Below are positions 1-13,500 of a stretch of DNA of 64,000 bases, piece by piece (position 1 is the stretch's first letter; the number at the start of each line of letters is the position of its first letter). The notes under the pieces were generated by a model. That model was not told the DNA's origin and did not search any database. It saw only the letters and a list, made by a program, of their open reading frames with translations. A program made the position numbers and the translations under genes. The stretch spans positions 15,351,497 through 15,415,496 of the forward strand of contig NC_091016.1 in NCBI RefSeq assembly GCF_041296385.1, written 5' to 3'. This DNA is from Aphelocoma coerulescens. Its lineage: Eukaryota; Chordata; Aves; Passeriformes; Corvidae.

Positions 1-3000
1 TCTCGACGTGCACTGATATTGAAGCAGTCCAGTAGAAAAGAGAGAAAATCTGAAATGCCAGGGAAGGAAAAAATGTTCAACTCTCAGTCTCTCTCTGGAG
101 AAAAAGAAACTGAACAACTGGCCAAAAACTGACCGGGCAGCCGCGAGCCGGGTGCCTCCTCCCTCCCCTGCCACAGCTGGAAAAAAAGTCGCTATCTCTG
201 TGTGACCTTGAACAAGCTGCAAACTGCTTTGAAAAAGTTTTGCTCAGTTTTTCCTTCCCCTTCTCAGGCTCAGTTTAAAGGCATAAAAAGGCACAAAATT
301 AATTTCTGGGCATAGGGCAGCGATAAGGAATACACATCATAAAGTCACCCCAAGACACTAGTATTTCTGAGGGAAATTTTTTTACACCAAACCAACTGGA
401 GTCATCAAACAGCTGACCTGGCGTTTCGAGACATGGGCCAAGGGGGAAACCTTTCAGTGTGTTTGGTCAAGGCCGGGCTATGCTCAAGGCAAAGGTGTGT
501 CAGTGTACTCGGCTCCTTCTCTCCTCATGGTGTCCGGCAGGCACAGGAGCCCACAGCTCCTGCAGAAACCATCACGGCACTCCGTGGGAGCAAACTTGTG
601 TCCAGTCCTCACACAGAGCTCTGGTGTCCAGCACTGCACCTCCTTGGAATGAGGAATTGTTGCAGTGCTCTTGGAAGGAGCTAAGGAGGTTTGGCCTTCA
701 GATCAGCTCCTTCCTAGCTCCTGATTTGCTGCCCTGGCTAAGCTGCTGCCTGTGGCAACACTTGGTTCACAGCTGACAGCCCTGCTCTGCTGGCGGACAA
801 CCATTGCAGGAGCTTTTGCTGGGGTCATTGAACCTTTCAGATCTTCCCAAGGAGAGCTAAGGAGAGAACTTGTCAAAGGAGCATTGCCTGGGCAAAGCTT
901 TTAACATTAAATCTTTTCTCTGTGCTCATTACCATGCACAGTAAATATTTGAGGAAGCAAGCTTCCTGCTCCAGAAATTCCTGCAATCAGTCAGATTGCC
1001 AGAAAGAAAACGCAGATTTGGGATGTGTAGTCTCACTTTAATTCATTGTATAGAGAAACACAGGAGCACTTCTTGTGAGCTGTGTGTCTAACCTAAGTGA
1101 CCTTGCCACTAAGAACTGAGAAAAGTGGGGAGAGATGGAATCAGTGGCACAAGGATCTGCAGTAGGATTCTCCCGCAGGCCTGAGGAAACTGCCCCGGGG
1201 TTCCACTGGGCCATGGCTTTTTACATCAAAACTTCATGCTTCACACTGGGGTGGTGAATCTTCCCTGGCCTTATCAGGCCACACTGTGATCTCAGAAATG
1301 CTTGTTAGGCCTCAGCCTTGATGAACAGCCCCTGGACTAAGCTCCTCTTGAGCTTGCCCAAAACACTGAGTGCTCCCAGGAACTTGTGCTGTCTAACCAG
1401 ATCCTGGGGTTTTCTATGAACAGTCTTGGAAACTACTTTTCTTGCCTGAATGCCATAACATCCTTCTTCTCGCACTTCCAAAGACAGGCTGCTGACCCAA
1501 AGTGCGGCCATGAGGAAGCATTTTATGACTGAAGCCCACTGTCTTGTGGCCCATCAACAGCGGCCCAAAAGGAAGCCCTCGAAGCTCTCCTGGACCACAG
1601 CAGCTGCCACTGGCAACCTCCAGTGGGGCCTCTCAGAGCCAGCGAGCTCAAGTTTCCTGTACTCACAGGATCGTCGATCAACAATGGATCCTGGGCCAAT
1701 CCCCCCACTCCTCACGGCTCCAGTTTAACTACTGTTAAGCTTGAGTGCTGTTAAGCTTTTAGGCCACATTCCTTTTCATCCTTGTCCTTTCTCTCCCTTT
1801 GTCAAAACCCGTCTAAACATACACACACACACAACACACACACACACAGAGTTCTCAGTTCATGTCTGGTTTGATTGACTGCATTTTGTGTGTTGCTTTT
1901 TTCCCTTGTTGTGCCTTAAAGGACTAGTAAGTAATAGTGTGAATGTTGCCAACAAATTTTGTTGAGCTGTTACTTCATATTCTGCACTAGTTTGAAAGCA
2001 AACCAGTGAGAAATCACAAGACAGAACTGTAATTTACTAGGAAAATGAAAATAATTGCAATAGTACAAGAACACTGACAGAGTCAGGATACAACCTGACA
2101 CCCTGTTAATCAGGGTGGTGGTAGCAGCCCAGATGAAGTGGTCCTATTGAAGCAGTGATCCTGTTGAAGGCTCTGGTCTTCGGCTGAAGGTCCAGTAGTA
2201 ACTCTTATCCTCTGGGAACCCAGGAGGGAAGAGCTGCTTGTGCTTCAATCCTACCTGATTATATCCAGGTGGGAATGCTTGGCTCCTCCCCCTGGGTGGA
2301 GCATCTCCCAAGGGGCTGATGTAATTCTATGAGTCATGCAGTGGGTCATTGCTTGCCCATTAAACAGAGATAGCCTCCAGAGGGATTTAGCAAGGATGAG
2401 TCATGGTAGGAGATAACAAACACAGCCCCATCTCTTTTAACAGCTTGTGAAGGTGACAATAGAATACATACTGTTGGTTGCATCTTACACTGTAACCTAG
2501 GACATATTCAATCTGGTTTTACTGATAACCTTGACAGTGAATTTTTAAGCAATCTCAGACACTCGTTCATAACAAGCCTTGGGAGCATGAGCTACAGGGC
2601 TGACATTGGAAAGCAGGAGAATCACTCTAAAGTGCCGAGTTTAAATGTCCATTTCATTGCTCTTCTATTTATTTCACTCGATTAAGCCAAGCCAAGCTTT
2701 TCTTGGAGGCAGAATGTGTGTGGGACGTACTACGCCATTATCCCATAACTCTGGGCTGAATGGCACCCAGGCTGCAGTACAGATTTGAGGAACCCTTGTC
2801 ACCTGTTCAATAACCTCACAGTTCGCTCATCCTTCTGCAAACAAGTCGCAAACAACGCTGTTGGACTGCTGTCCTGGGTAAATATACATACAGATGCCTT
2901 TTCCAAAGCAGTGCCTCTTTTGCCAGTGAAATACACGTCCTCTTCTTACCTATGGAATTGTGATTGAAGACACCTCTGAGCCAGATCTGTCTGAGATTGC

Positions 3001-3498
3001 AAAGGAGCAAAGCTTTGGGATTTGGGCACATTCTCTTTGTTGCTTTGCTCAGGCCTTTTGTGAGCACAGAATACATTGAGGCAGAAAACTGTAGACTACA
3101 CAGGATCTTCTGGGTCCATTGTCCCCCAAACATGGTAATAGGTGGCCCCATTGGAATGCTAACTAACAAACAGCAGCACAAATGACATGAAGAAAACATG
3201 GCAAAAGAGGAAGAGGAGAGGCCCTGTGAGGAAAGAATACCGTGAGACAATGGCTTGTTGAGTCAGCTGCACTCTGACAACCTCTAGGCCAGCAGGTCTC
3301 ACATTCTCGGCTTGTTTTTTTTAAAAATTATTTTATTTAAAACTGAAAAAAAACCCCTCAAAATAAAAGATATACAGTTGAAAATCTATTTTCAAATTTT
3401 AAAATATAAAATTACAACACATTTATTCAAACCTACATCTACATGTCAGAACATATGTACATCTGTAACTACAAAGCCTAATGTAAAAATCCAAATCT
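1..3498. other. Non-coding 3' flank of the TOGARAM-like gene
   Basis: No exon with good splice sites or family similarity was found. Visible content is a CA microsatellite near 1820-1850 and a short stretch at about 2680-2760 related to the repeat at 7486-7765. An AT-rich tract lies at about 3305-3490. The first ~280 bases continue the repeat-like sequence seen complete at 54100-54660. Confidence 0.6.
1820..1849. repeat. (CA)n microsatellite
   Basis: Interrupted CA dinucleotide run. The second copy at about 56198-56227 differs in length and interruptions, as expected for replication slippage after the duplication. Confidence 0.9.
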
Positions 3499-4141
3499 TC
3501 AAACATTCTTCAGACAGGCAGAACCCTCTTCCTGAGCTTGAGGAAAGAGAGCTCTTCTGGACAGGAGGCAAGGGCTTTGACGGTTAGGGAACATAGGAAA
3601 TGTCCAAGGAAAACTTCTTGATAAGACTGTACCAGTCATGCCTGCAAAGTGGAGACACAAAATATAAGAGAGGCCGCAATGCAAACCTAAAGCATCTGAA
3701 GCTACGTATTTAATGGGACAGACCACCTGGAAACTTCTAAAGAGCTGCACAGGGAAACACGCTCCTGCCAGCAGCCACTTGAGGCAGACCAGGGAGACAC
3801 CCTGACCCACTTCCAGAGAGCCAGCACAGGAACAGCCTGGCCTCCGGGCTGCCCTGGGACAGCAGGGAGCCCAGAGCCCTGTGCTTTCCAGGAATGGCTC
3901 AGCTGCACACGCACCCTCCTGCTCCTCTCCCGGCCCCACAGCTGAGCAGCCCTACAGCTACACGGGGCACTGGGAGCTGCACAGCTCATTGCAGGGGGCA
4001 CTTGCAGGGCAGAACTGTTCCCTGGCAATGTGCCCAGGCTCTCTAGGCTGGCACAAGAGCCTTCCTCCCGCCAGAGAGCGGCCCAGCTCCCGCCTTACCT
4101 CTTTGTGAGGCTGAGCCATGCTCAGCCTTCACCTTGTCCTC
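3499..4141 (-). pseudogene. Broken linker-exon relic (Q/P type) downstream of the TOGARAM-like stop
   Basis: On the minus strand this begins with the last ~25 bases of a Q-type linker exon, ending at a GTAAGG donor near 4106. The same ~450-base intron found at 22556-23008, 34236-34693 and 40153-40610 follows. A P-type exon then starts after a TTTGCAG acceptor near 3641. In its expected frame the P-type exon runs into a TAA about 17 codons in, so it cannot encode the intact exon seen at 34021-34235. It lies only ~150 bases past the stop of the functional gene, which points to unequal recombination between paralogues. Confidence 0.7.
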
Positions 4142-4294
4142 AATCGGAAGTTGCTTCAGGCACCCCATGCCACGACTAGGAAGGGCGGTGGAGAGAGCGG
4201 GGGCAGATGCACACCCTTCCTTTGCATTCTGTCATTTTTGGCACAGCTAAGAAGTCACATCCGGAGGTGTCCAACGCAGCACTTTGTCATCTTT
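4142..4294 (-). other. 3' flank of the terminal exon, homologous to linker exon U
   Basis: After the TAG stop, the minus strand at about 4142-4255 resembles the start of the U exon candidate at 33031-33193, including its TTAG acceptor-like motif and the GGAAGGGTG segment. At about 4141 it switches abruptly to the end of exon Q. The 3' flank or UTR of this gene is therefore built from another copy's linker exons. Confidence 0.6.
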
Positions 4295-4548
4295 CTACAG
4301 GTCATCGACACTCCACCAGCCCAAAATGTTGGAGAGGTTTTCCTGCACGTGCGGAGGCTGGCTGGCAGCATGCTTCCTCAGCTTGGCGCCCATCACCTTG
4401 TAGAGGGCGCAGGCAAGCTTGGTGACCACAGTGCAGACATTGGCGCTTCGGACAGGCAGCGCCTTGTTCCCCAGGAAGGACCAGAGCACGGGCAGGGCGT
4501 AGCGCTGGACGACTTCGGGGCTCCTGGGATAAACCCATCCCACAAGCG
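4295..4548 (-). CDS. TOGARAM2-like: TOGARAM-like terminal coding exon (end of TOG4)
   Basis: The acceptor is CTCTTCCGGCAG before 4548, the entry phase takes one base from the previous exon, and the stop is TAG at 4297-4295. It encodes LVGWVYPRSPEVV, VLWSFLGNKALPVRS and ASQPPHVQENLSNIL, the family's characteristic C-terminus. The duplicate at 58675-58928 encodes the same protein. Confidence 0.93.
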
Positions 4549-7500
4549 CTGCCGGAAGAGAGACACAAACTTCTTAACCACCAGCCTTAATGCAAACAAG
4601 GATCTACCTCTACTTGTGATTTTGGGAGTCTCTCTGGCTAAGATCAGTGAAATAACAGTGAGAGCCTCATGATCCAGAAATGGGCAAAGCAGCTGAACAT
4701 CCCCGAAACAGAACCACCAAGCTCTCAGGACTAATTTCTCCAAACAGAGCCTTGTACCTGTGGCAGACTTCACACCTTTACTAAATCATTCCACAATTTA
4801 TTTCTGCATGAACAGTGACTGAAATGTCAAATTGCCGTTTATTTCCATTTAGAAGTTGTCGAAACCCACGCCAAAGATTTTGAAATGCACCATAGAGAGG
4901 CAGTTGAGAGATTTCTAATAAAAGGGATGATTCCATTGTTGTGACCTTTGATGTCAAGTGCCAAAAGTCTCATCTGGCTCTTCCCTTTGCTTGGTGGCAC
5001 ACGGCAAAGGGCAGTATTAGACCACACTTGGAAACTCCAGCCCACCAGAGATGGGTGCTGTTTGACAGCTGGATTTGAAACATCAGTGACTAGCCGGTGT
5101 CTTTGGCAGAAGGCTTTTGTGGCTTCTAACAAACAGCTGTTTCAAACCTCAGGCTGTCTTAGGTAATTAGCCAGACCCCATTGCCATGGCATTGGAGCCT
5201 CTCCAAATTTTAATGGCATTTCCCCTCACAATGTTAATGGCATTTTTTCTTACAATGTGCGCTGAAATAGGGGAATAGAGAGAGAAGAATGCTACACAGG
5301 GGACAGAAATGTAACCAAAACACAAGTGTTCTCTCCCGCTGTCTCCAAAGCCTGCTCTCTGCTCATTTTCTGAACTGTATCAAACACAGACAAAAATCTA
5401 CTACCAACAGGCTCCTTGCATGGCAGATCTGGCTGAGAGATCAAAACCTGATATGGTCTGGGGACCATTCTTATTTTCTGACCAGGCAAAATGTTATGTA
5501 GTCGCCATTTATTATTCTGTGGTGGAAGAGACTTCATTTTCTCTATGCTGTTAATCCACCAGCAGTCATCAACATTTAAACAGCTCCTGAAAGTACCTAA
5601 AACCAATTCTGCTAAGCAGGAAAAGGCTTACGGTACCCATTTTAAAATGGGAGTTCATTTGAGCTTACATGCAATTAAAGACATCGGTCACTACGCAACT
5701 TGCGCAGAGAAATCTCAGAGAGATTGCCACTAAATCTCAGAGAGAGCATCTGCTCTTTCTAAAGAAGTCCTAATTCCAGTTGAATTCCTTTATTTGAAAA
5801 AGAGATTAAAATAGCTGCAAAACTAACTTCCCTATTCCTGGAGATCTACTTTATTCAAATGCTCTGTAAAGGGCCTTTGACACTCCAATCGCTGAAGGTG
5901 CCCTTTTGAGATTCAGAATGAAGACACAAAGTGTATTAAACCTTGCATTTAAAGATGCTGGCATAATTAGCAGTGGATTTAGCCCCAGCTAAAGCAAGGC
6001 TATAAATAAAGCAAGGCTGTACACTGTCTTCTCTAGCATATATTGAGATTATCATTTTTCCATCCCTTGGCTATTGCTGACATAGCAAGCTCCTCTGAGC
6101 AATCAATTATCAGCTGCATTTGGAGCATTTTGGGCAGCGCTGACATAGGAAGACCCTGACTGCACACCCTGAAATGCTCAGTCCAATGGCACTTTGACAG
6201 CACAGGCAGGGAGCCTCAGCACTCTGCTTCTGCCCCTCTGCCCCCAAAGGCTGCCTTGCACAAAATCCGGGCCTCGTTAGGCTCGTGTGGGCTGAGTTTT
6301 GACCTAAGCTGTGACCCCCAGGCACTGCAGGCTTCCACCTCAAAACTTTCCAAGAGCAAAGCAAGAATTCTGTGAGGACAAAACAAATGGATCCCCTGAA
6401 ACAGCATTTGCCACCATTTTCCCTAAAGGATCAGAGCTGTCCCGGAGCTTCCAAGAGAGGAGCCAGCTTGGGAATTTTTAGCCCCTCCCTTTCCTAGAGG
6501 CGGCTTCTGAGATGCCCCAGTGAGAGCTCAGCCCCGAGGCCGAGCGCCGCCCCCATCTCAGATGCTGCACACCTCTGCAGCAGCCAGGGAAAACCTGCCC
6601 AATACACCTTCCATGGGTATTGGGCAGGAGGGACAAGCTCAGCACCTCCTGATTTGGACCTGTCTATTCACTGGCATTCCCTGTAAATTCTGCCTCGGAA
6701 GACCTCTTGGCTTAGAAGGGGAGGCCATACCTGAGAGATGCTCCGTGACATCCAGCAGAGCTTGGCCCTTCAGTTCACTCCTTCGGTGGCTGAACTCTTT
6801 CATCAGTGATACTTTATCTACAAGGGAAACACACATTTCTGCTCTCTCTTCTGAGGTCATAAGACAAAGGCCAGTGGGGAGGGAAAGGGCAGGGGCAACT
6901 ACATTTTGTAAAAGAAAGGAAATTCCTGCCGATTTTTGAATCCTTTTCTTCTTTCCTTCCAGCCTACTTGGGAGGATTTTAAATTCCAAAAGAAAAGCTC
7001 TCCTTTCACATTTGTAAATCCAAAGTTGTCTGCTGTACCAGGAGCTATGTAAAACATTTCACATCAGGGACCTCAAGAGTTCAATCACATGTAAGCAGTG
7101 AAAAGGTTTTGCATCCCAGAGCTTTGCAGAAGTGATCTTCTCCCTCCCCTATGGAAAAGGGTGAGAAGGCTCCAAAATTCACACATCCATTCCCACCTGA
7201 AGGATAAGCTGTTTTTAAATTGCAGGTTACCTGTGTGGATCTAGGGACAAGACACCAAGTTACTCATACAAGAGCTATTACTGCTCAGTGCCTCAGTATC
7301 CTGTGGGTTTCTGTAACATCTGTGAAATCAGATCTTGGCAGAGAGACTGGAAAATGAACTGATTTCCCAATACTTGACCGTCGTATGTATTTTAGTTTTC
7401 CTTGTGCCTATCTGTTGCGGTTTTGGGGGTCTTGTTTGAGTTTAGACGCTGTTGCCTGCATTATCCTGCAAGCCTCCAGTCCTACCACTCTAATAAGCCA

Positions 7501-10500
7501 AGGCAAGCTTTTCCTGGAGACAGAACATGTGTGGGATGAACTGTGGTCCCTCACAGGGTCACCAGGGCTGGCAGTGACAAAGCAGGCAATCTGCTTCATT
7601 GGGAACCACTACAGAGCTACACCCCAGTGTGGGTTTCAGTAGCAGGGTATTATTAAGAGCTCCTTTCCTGCATGAAATACAAAAAGGAGGTCCCAAATTA
7701 TCTTCATGCAAGCATGCAGTAAAGAACTGATCCTGCTGTCCTAATGAAGCTAATGCCTATAATGTGGAGCCTCCCAGGAGGCTGCTCTGCAGAGGTTCTG
7801 ATGCGCCGGTGTCCCTTCATGCCAACAGCAAAGCTATTCATTTGGGAAGTCAAATGGGGACCAGGAAAACTCCAAACATCCCTTTGGCCCTGAATTCCAG
7901 CAAAGCTGTAGTCCAGCACTTCCTCTTCAGACAAGCAGCACAGAGCCAAGGGCTCCTGGGACTTTTGGGAAATGCCGATGCACATTCAGGCCTGTTGGGG
8001 GACTGGTGCGTAAGGACTGCACCTGCACAGCTTCTGGTGGATGTCAGCTGGAGGTTTCCACAGACAACAACAGCTGTCAAGGCACTCAGCGTTCTCTTGA
8101 CTTGCAGAGGCAGAGACACAGTTGAGGAGAGTCCATGCCAGGGCTCAGCCTTACCTAAGTGAGCCATGGATGCTTCCAGCGCTTTCACAGCTGCGGCATA
8201 AACCCCGGGGTCCTTTGAGTTTAGGTTGTTTGTTATTCCTTCAACCAAACAGATGATCACCGGGTTTAAGGCATCTTTCAGGACGCCTATGATTTCAGCC
8301 AGCACGTCCAGCGCCTTCTGCTTCACTTTCTTGTGCGTATCACCAAGTCTCGGGACAAAATAATCAAAAATCTGTGAAGAGAACAAACAACATGAAAGCT
8401 GGATTAAAATGTCCTTGTTTGAGGAAGGGATGTAGAAATGAGCACTCAGCAATGTAAAAGATGAAAGTGATCCTTCCTGTCAGGTCAGCACTTGCTTGCA
8501 CAATTTTCCTGTGGGCCACTCACTGGAATGGTTGCGCAACCTCATGCTGGTTGAAAGATTTTCATATATTTTGAAGAGGTTTGGGCGGGGACAGAATAGT
8601 TCCTATGGTGTTTCTCTCCACATCTAAATCATTAAATTAATCCCATTTATTGATGCAAAACAGTATCTTTGCTTTCCAAGTATGGAACCAGATATTTACA
8701 ATGCCCGTTTTTCTACACAGTTGTCTCAAGTTCTGAGGGCAGTTATGATTTTGCCAAAACTATGGCTGGAGGAGATCCAGGTTTTGTTCCGTCTGTCTCA
8801 GAACCTGTGTCTGGAGAAGTGCAGGGCTCGGATCAACTCTTCCAGGATCCAGACCAATTGTCTACCTAGCAGGTAGACTTCTGAAATTTAATGTGCTGTA
8901 CCGCTCTCATTAGAGCAGGTTCAGTCCCTTGACAGCCACATTATCAGGCACCATTTTCTGGACAAAGGGAAAAAGCAGCTCCTGGGAGGAGAAGGAAGAG
9001 ATCTGTCCCTAGCTATTTCCCTCCTTTTCCAAAGAGAAAAAAACGACCCCCCCAAGAAGGGTGAGCACCGTCTTTACCAAGAGGAATAGGGATGCCGATG
9101 GAAACGAGTAGCCAGAGTTGTGCCTGTGCAAGACAAGTCGGAGTTTACAGAAGTATCCTTTGAAAAAAATTGGTTTAAACCTGCCCAGCCTGATACTTCT
9201 CTTCCCCATCCAAACCCATTTTTTTGTCTAGAGAATAATTGCCACGCTTTCAGTGGCTGCATTCCCTTCACTTAACCCAAGTGGGAGTAGGAGACAGCAG
9301 AAGTTACACCAGCAGAAAACTCTGTCCTCATTTGATGAACAACATCAATAGGCACCTGCCAGACAAATATATCTGGACTGAAATAACTTGTCCTGAAGCG
9401 TGGAGCTGAATTAAATATTTCAGGGTAAGAGGCACCAGCCTGTCCCACACAGCCAGGATGTAGTGCCAAGACACACTGAATTAACTTTCCTGCTACAGGC
9501 TTGGGAAAGGAGCTAAAGGAAAGGAACAATGAAGACACCCTACATACTTGGACAGTGTTAGTGGAGACGAGCTGGGGGCTGGTTTTACACAGGTCTAGGA
9601 GGAGTGCCACTCCTTCCATCCGTGTCTTAAACTCCTTGGCTTCCAGGAGATTGTAAAGCTTCTGGAGTGGCTCCGTTTCTTTCACAGCCAGAGGTAACGT
9701 GACCTGGGCTTTTGGGCGGCGTAGGAGGCGTTCATCAGAGGTAGACTTCACCCTGGAAAATAAAACCAAATTAGGACCTGTTGGTGATCATACCTTCGGT
9801 TAACTGTGAGCAGAACATCTTGCGGAGGTTTCCTAATGATGTGATTTCAAGCTAGAAAATCCTGACCTGAAAAACAACGTGACACCTCATGACAATCATT
9901 ACAGGAGACAATCTGCAAGCAACATTCTCACCAGTGCTTACTCAGGAAAACCAAGGATGAGATGCATCTCACTTATCTCCAGACAGCTTCCCAGGTACAC
10001 ATGTCGCACTGCTTTGTGAGGAAAGAGAGACGCTACTTCCAAGTTTAAATGCCTCATCATGAGGGAGGTGTGTGTCTTATAATAAGGAAACTCATCCCTC
10101 TGGAGAAGTGTCTCTACAGCAGGCATGACAATCTGGAAAAGTAGCTCAGATGCATCTGAACAGATGGATAGGGGCATATCTGAAGGATCCAGAAAATCAG
10201 TAACAGGGATAAAAACAGAAGCCAGACATCCCAGCACTACGCTCACATGATTGCTTCCCTAGAGACTAGATCCACAGCCTAACAAACCCACTGGGAACAA
10301 CTCTCTTGGATCAGCCGGTCTCTTCCATGAGCATGGGAAGATCCTGACTATGCTACTGAGCCATGTGGTCACTCTCCTGCCAGCGCTGAGCATGACAGAG
10401 CTAAATAAATCCCCTCTGTTATCAGAGGACAACAGGTACAAGTAGCTCTCCCACTGGCAGGAAGAGACAGCAAGGACCAAATTCCTGTCTCAAATGCTGA

Positions 10501-13500
10501 TTGCAGCACAGGGGGAAATAAACCAAACATGCTGCCCATCAAGCAAACGGTATGAAGGACAGGAATGTCAAGACAAAACGTCCACATTGAGACACCTGTT
10601 GACCAAAGTTGCTCAGGAACTGGCTTGCTACTTACTACTCATCTTGGTACTGTCTGAGGGTAAGAAAACCATGGTTCAGGAAGGCCAAACCACATGCATG
10701 GGAAGTGCTATTTTGGGGAACGGCATCTTGCTTCAAGACTGGGACTTCTCATCAAAACCCCCATCTGAAAAAGACTGCTCTCAGAGGAAAAAAAACCCTG
10801 CTTGAATTTACTTGTCCCAAGTGAGGCAGTGGAGACATGGCCTTCTCACAGCCTCCACAGCACTGTCCTTGCCACTGCACTGGATCTTCTGAGCTGCAAC
10901 CGATGGGTGTCTTTTTGTCGCCCATTTTTTGTGGAAACCCTTCCAGAGAAGTTGTGTTCAGAGTAATGCAGAAGGAGACATATTTTTTGATAGAGCATTT
11001 GTAGGGAAAGGAAACAATCTCTGGCACAGGTCATCTCCACCGGAAAGATTTTCCTGAGGAAGAGACATGTAAAGCTTGTCATGTGCTTTGTCACATCTAA
11101 CTAAAGTGCTCAGTACCGTTTACTAGAAGGCAATGTGGCCTGGGGCTTCTTCGAGCCATCGCTCCTCTTCTTCACAGGCTCCTGGACAGATGGGTGCTCA
11201 GCCTTCTGCGTTTCTATCCCCTACAAAGGCATAAAGAAACCCCATGGATCTTTAGAATGTAAAATAGGAAATTACCTGTTTAAAACACAACTTAGAACCA
11301 GGATCGCTGCTACCAAGGCTTAGGCAAACATTTCGGAACTTACAGAAGGAAACAGGCCAGAGGTTCAGTGATGCCAACTCTTTGTTTTCAATAGCCCAAG
11401 GCAGGTTGTGGCTGCTACCATACTGAGCAGCAGTCTAAAATCCCAAATGCATTACTCTTGAGCATAAATGGGAATAATGCAAACTGGTAGGGAACGAATG
11501 TTCTTAAAGGAAGCTGCAGAAAAATTTGGACTCTTTGGAGGTTGGCCCATTGTGTTGGAAGTTGATTTGGTGCCACACTCACTCTCCCTGTTGCTGCACA
11601 AAGGCACACTCCCTTCTATAATGTAGGTAAAAAGAATAAAAAAACCTCCAGGCAAACAAATGATTTTCCACTGGATGCTGCTGAATTCACCAAGCTTCTT
11701 CCAGCTCCACAGGGCATGACAGCAGGGCAGTATTGCCAGAAGACAGACAGTAATTGTAGTAATTGGGATTGACTGGGACATCTTTTGTATATTTGGAAAT
11801 TTTCTTGGCACTACTGCTTCCTGTGTCTTTTGCAAAGACTCTGTTATCTCCAGAAGCACTGTTCTCACTTAATTGCGTCACTGGGGGCAGAGTAGGGATA
11901 GTGGGGTGGGGGGTTATGCTTAAATGTAAACCCATTTTCTCCTCTTTCCCTTCCCTGTTTGTGGCCGATATTCAAAATATCCAATACTACACTTTTCCCC
12001 TAATACTATCTATCAGTTCCTTTGTGCTCTGCAGATGAACAGGTTGAGGATCAACAGTTCGTTCCCAGGAGCAAAAGGATTCGGCAGAAAAGGAATGAGA
12101 TAAGATTAGGTATGTTTGATCTCATATCAGCAGTGGCAATACTTGCACAAAGGAGACATGTCTCCTACCAAGCACTTACTTTCTTCTTAATTCTTGTCAG
12201 AATATCTTCCAGGTCACGGGTGGAAAAAGATTGTTCCAAAAGCCTGTTAAATTTTCGGTGACTCAGCATCATTTTCACCATCTCCTGTCCATAATGCCTA
12301 ACAAGAAAGAAAGAAAGAAAGGTGAACAAACAAAGGAGGAGTGTTAACAGAATAAGCTGATACCTTAAACTCAGCAGCTGCCATACCTGCATGAGAAGGC
12401 ATTACCTACTCAGCAAAGAGAGAGATTTACCTCCACTTGTCACTGCACAGTGCTGTCAGCTGAACACAAGAGACAAGAGGCGAACGTGGGGCAACAGAAA
12501 ATACAATCTCACTCTGAAACTGTGGGTGCGCTTCTGTGGCATCGAAGGATCCCAGGGAACAAGCGAAACACCTCTGCTTTGAGTCAGAGCTTATTAGCAG
12601 TGCCTTGCTGCCATTGCACAGTCATTTGCCTTTCTTTAACTGGCAGGGAAGCCAGGACCAAATGCCTCATGCTTGCTTTTGATTATTCTATACCATATGT
12701 ATGCACAGGGGCAGCTAGTTGCTCATGCGTTCTTGGCAGCTATTAATGGGAATTTAATCCTCAAAGTAAGGGGATTTTGGTGGTTTGGGTTGATTTTGCC
12801 ACTAGGAAACCACAGTTTTCTTCAAGAAGCAATTTGGAGGTCATTCAGTCCCAGATAACAGCATTATAGAAATCTGCAGAAGAGGTTTAGAAAGACTGAA
12901 TACATTGGCTAAAGATCCCTGGAATATTTCTAGGAAAGTCTTAAGTTAATGAGAAAGAGATGTATGGGATCCTTCAGTGATGAACATTAGCCAACATTTT
13001 GGCTTTGTCTTGTGCACCTAAGGCCAAGCAAAACTGTTTGACTGCCTCATCTGATGGCTCTTTTGATCTCAGGAAAGACTCATTCCAGTCCCAGGAAGCT
13101 GGCAATGCTCCCTCTTGCGGGACAACCTCAGGTTCCCCAGCACAGTCATTTCCCCAGACAAGCCAGGGCAGTGGTCACAGCACCAAGCCTGACAGAGCTC
13201 AAGAAGCGTTTGGACAATGCTCTCGGGCACATGGAGTGACCCTTGGGGGGCCCTGCGCACGGGCAGGAGCTGGACTCGATGACCCTGATGGGTCCCTTCC
13301 AACTCAGCGTATTCCGTGACTCTGTGAACCTCATCCACACAGTGAGGTAACTTAATATTTCCTTTAGCTTCCACTCTTCTGTGGTTTTGCCCTTTACAGC
13401 CAGACACCCAACAGTTTTCCTGTTTTAGGAGGGGAAATGAAGATCATTACCTTGTGTCCTCGTGACAGTCCTGAGCAAGCGTCCCTGCCGCGTGCGCCAG

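Larger units (their letters stand above)
1..9620. repeat. Left copy of a ~54.38-kb tandem segmental duplication
   Basis: The whole stretch recurs at 54382-64000 in the same orientation. The offset is 54381 at the left end and 54379-54380 further in, the changes being 1-2 base indels in A, G and CA runs. Substitutions are sparse by eye. The copy contains the 3' flank and the last four coding exons of the TOGARAM-like gene. The true duplication boundaries are not visible because the match begins at base 1 and is still running at base 64000. Confidence 0.97.

Noticed and set aside
4118..4672. A 184-codon plus-strand open frame, repeated at 58498-59052
   Set aside because: It is antisense to the terminal TOG4 exon, which has splice support and family motifs on the minus strand.
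9938..10246. A minus-strand open frame with protein-like composition
   Set aside because: The flanking exons (11117-11220 and 9548-9752) join directly in phase and rebuild a codon; this segment has no good acceptor and donor pair.
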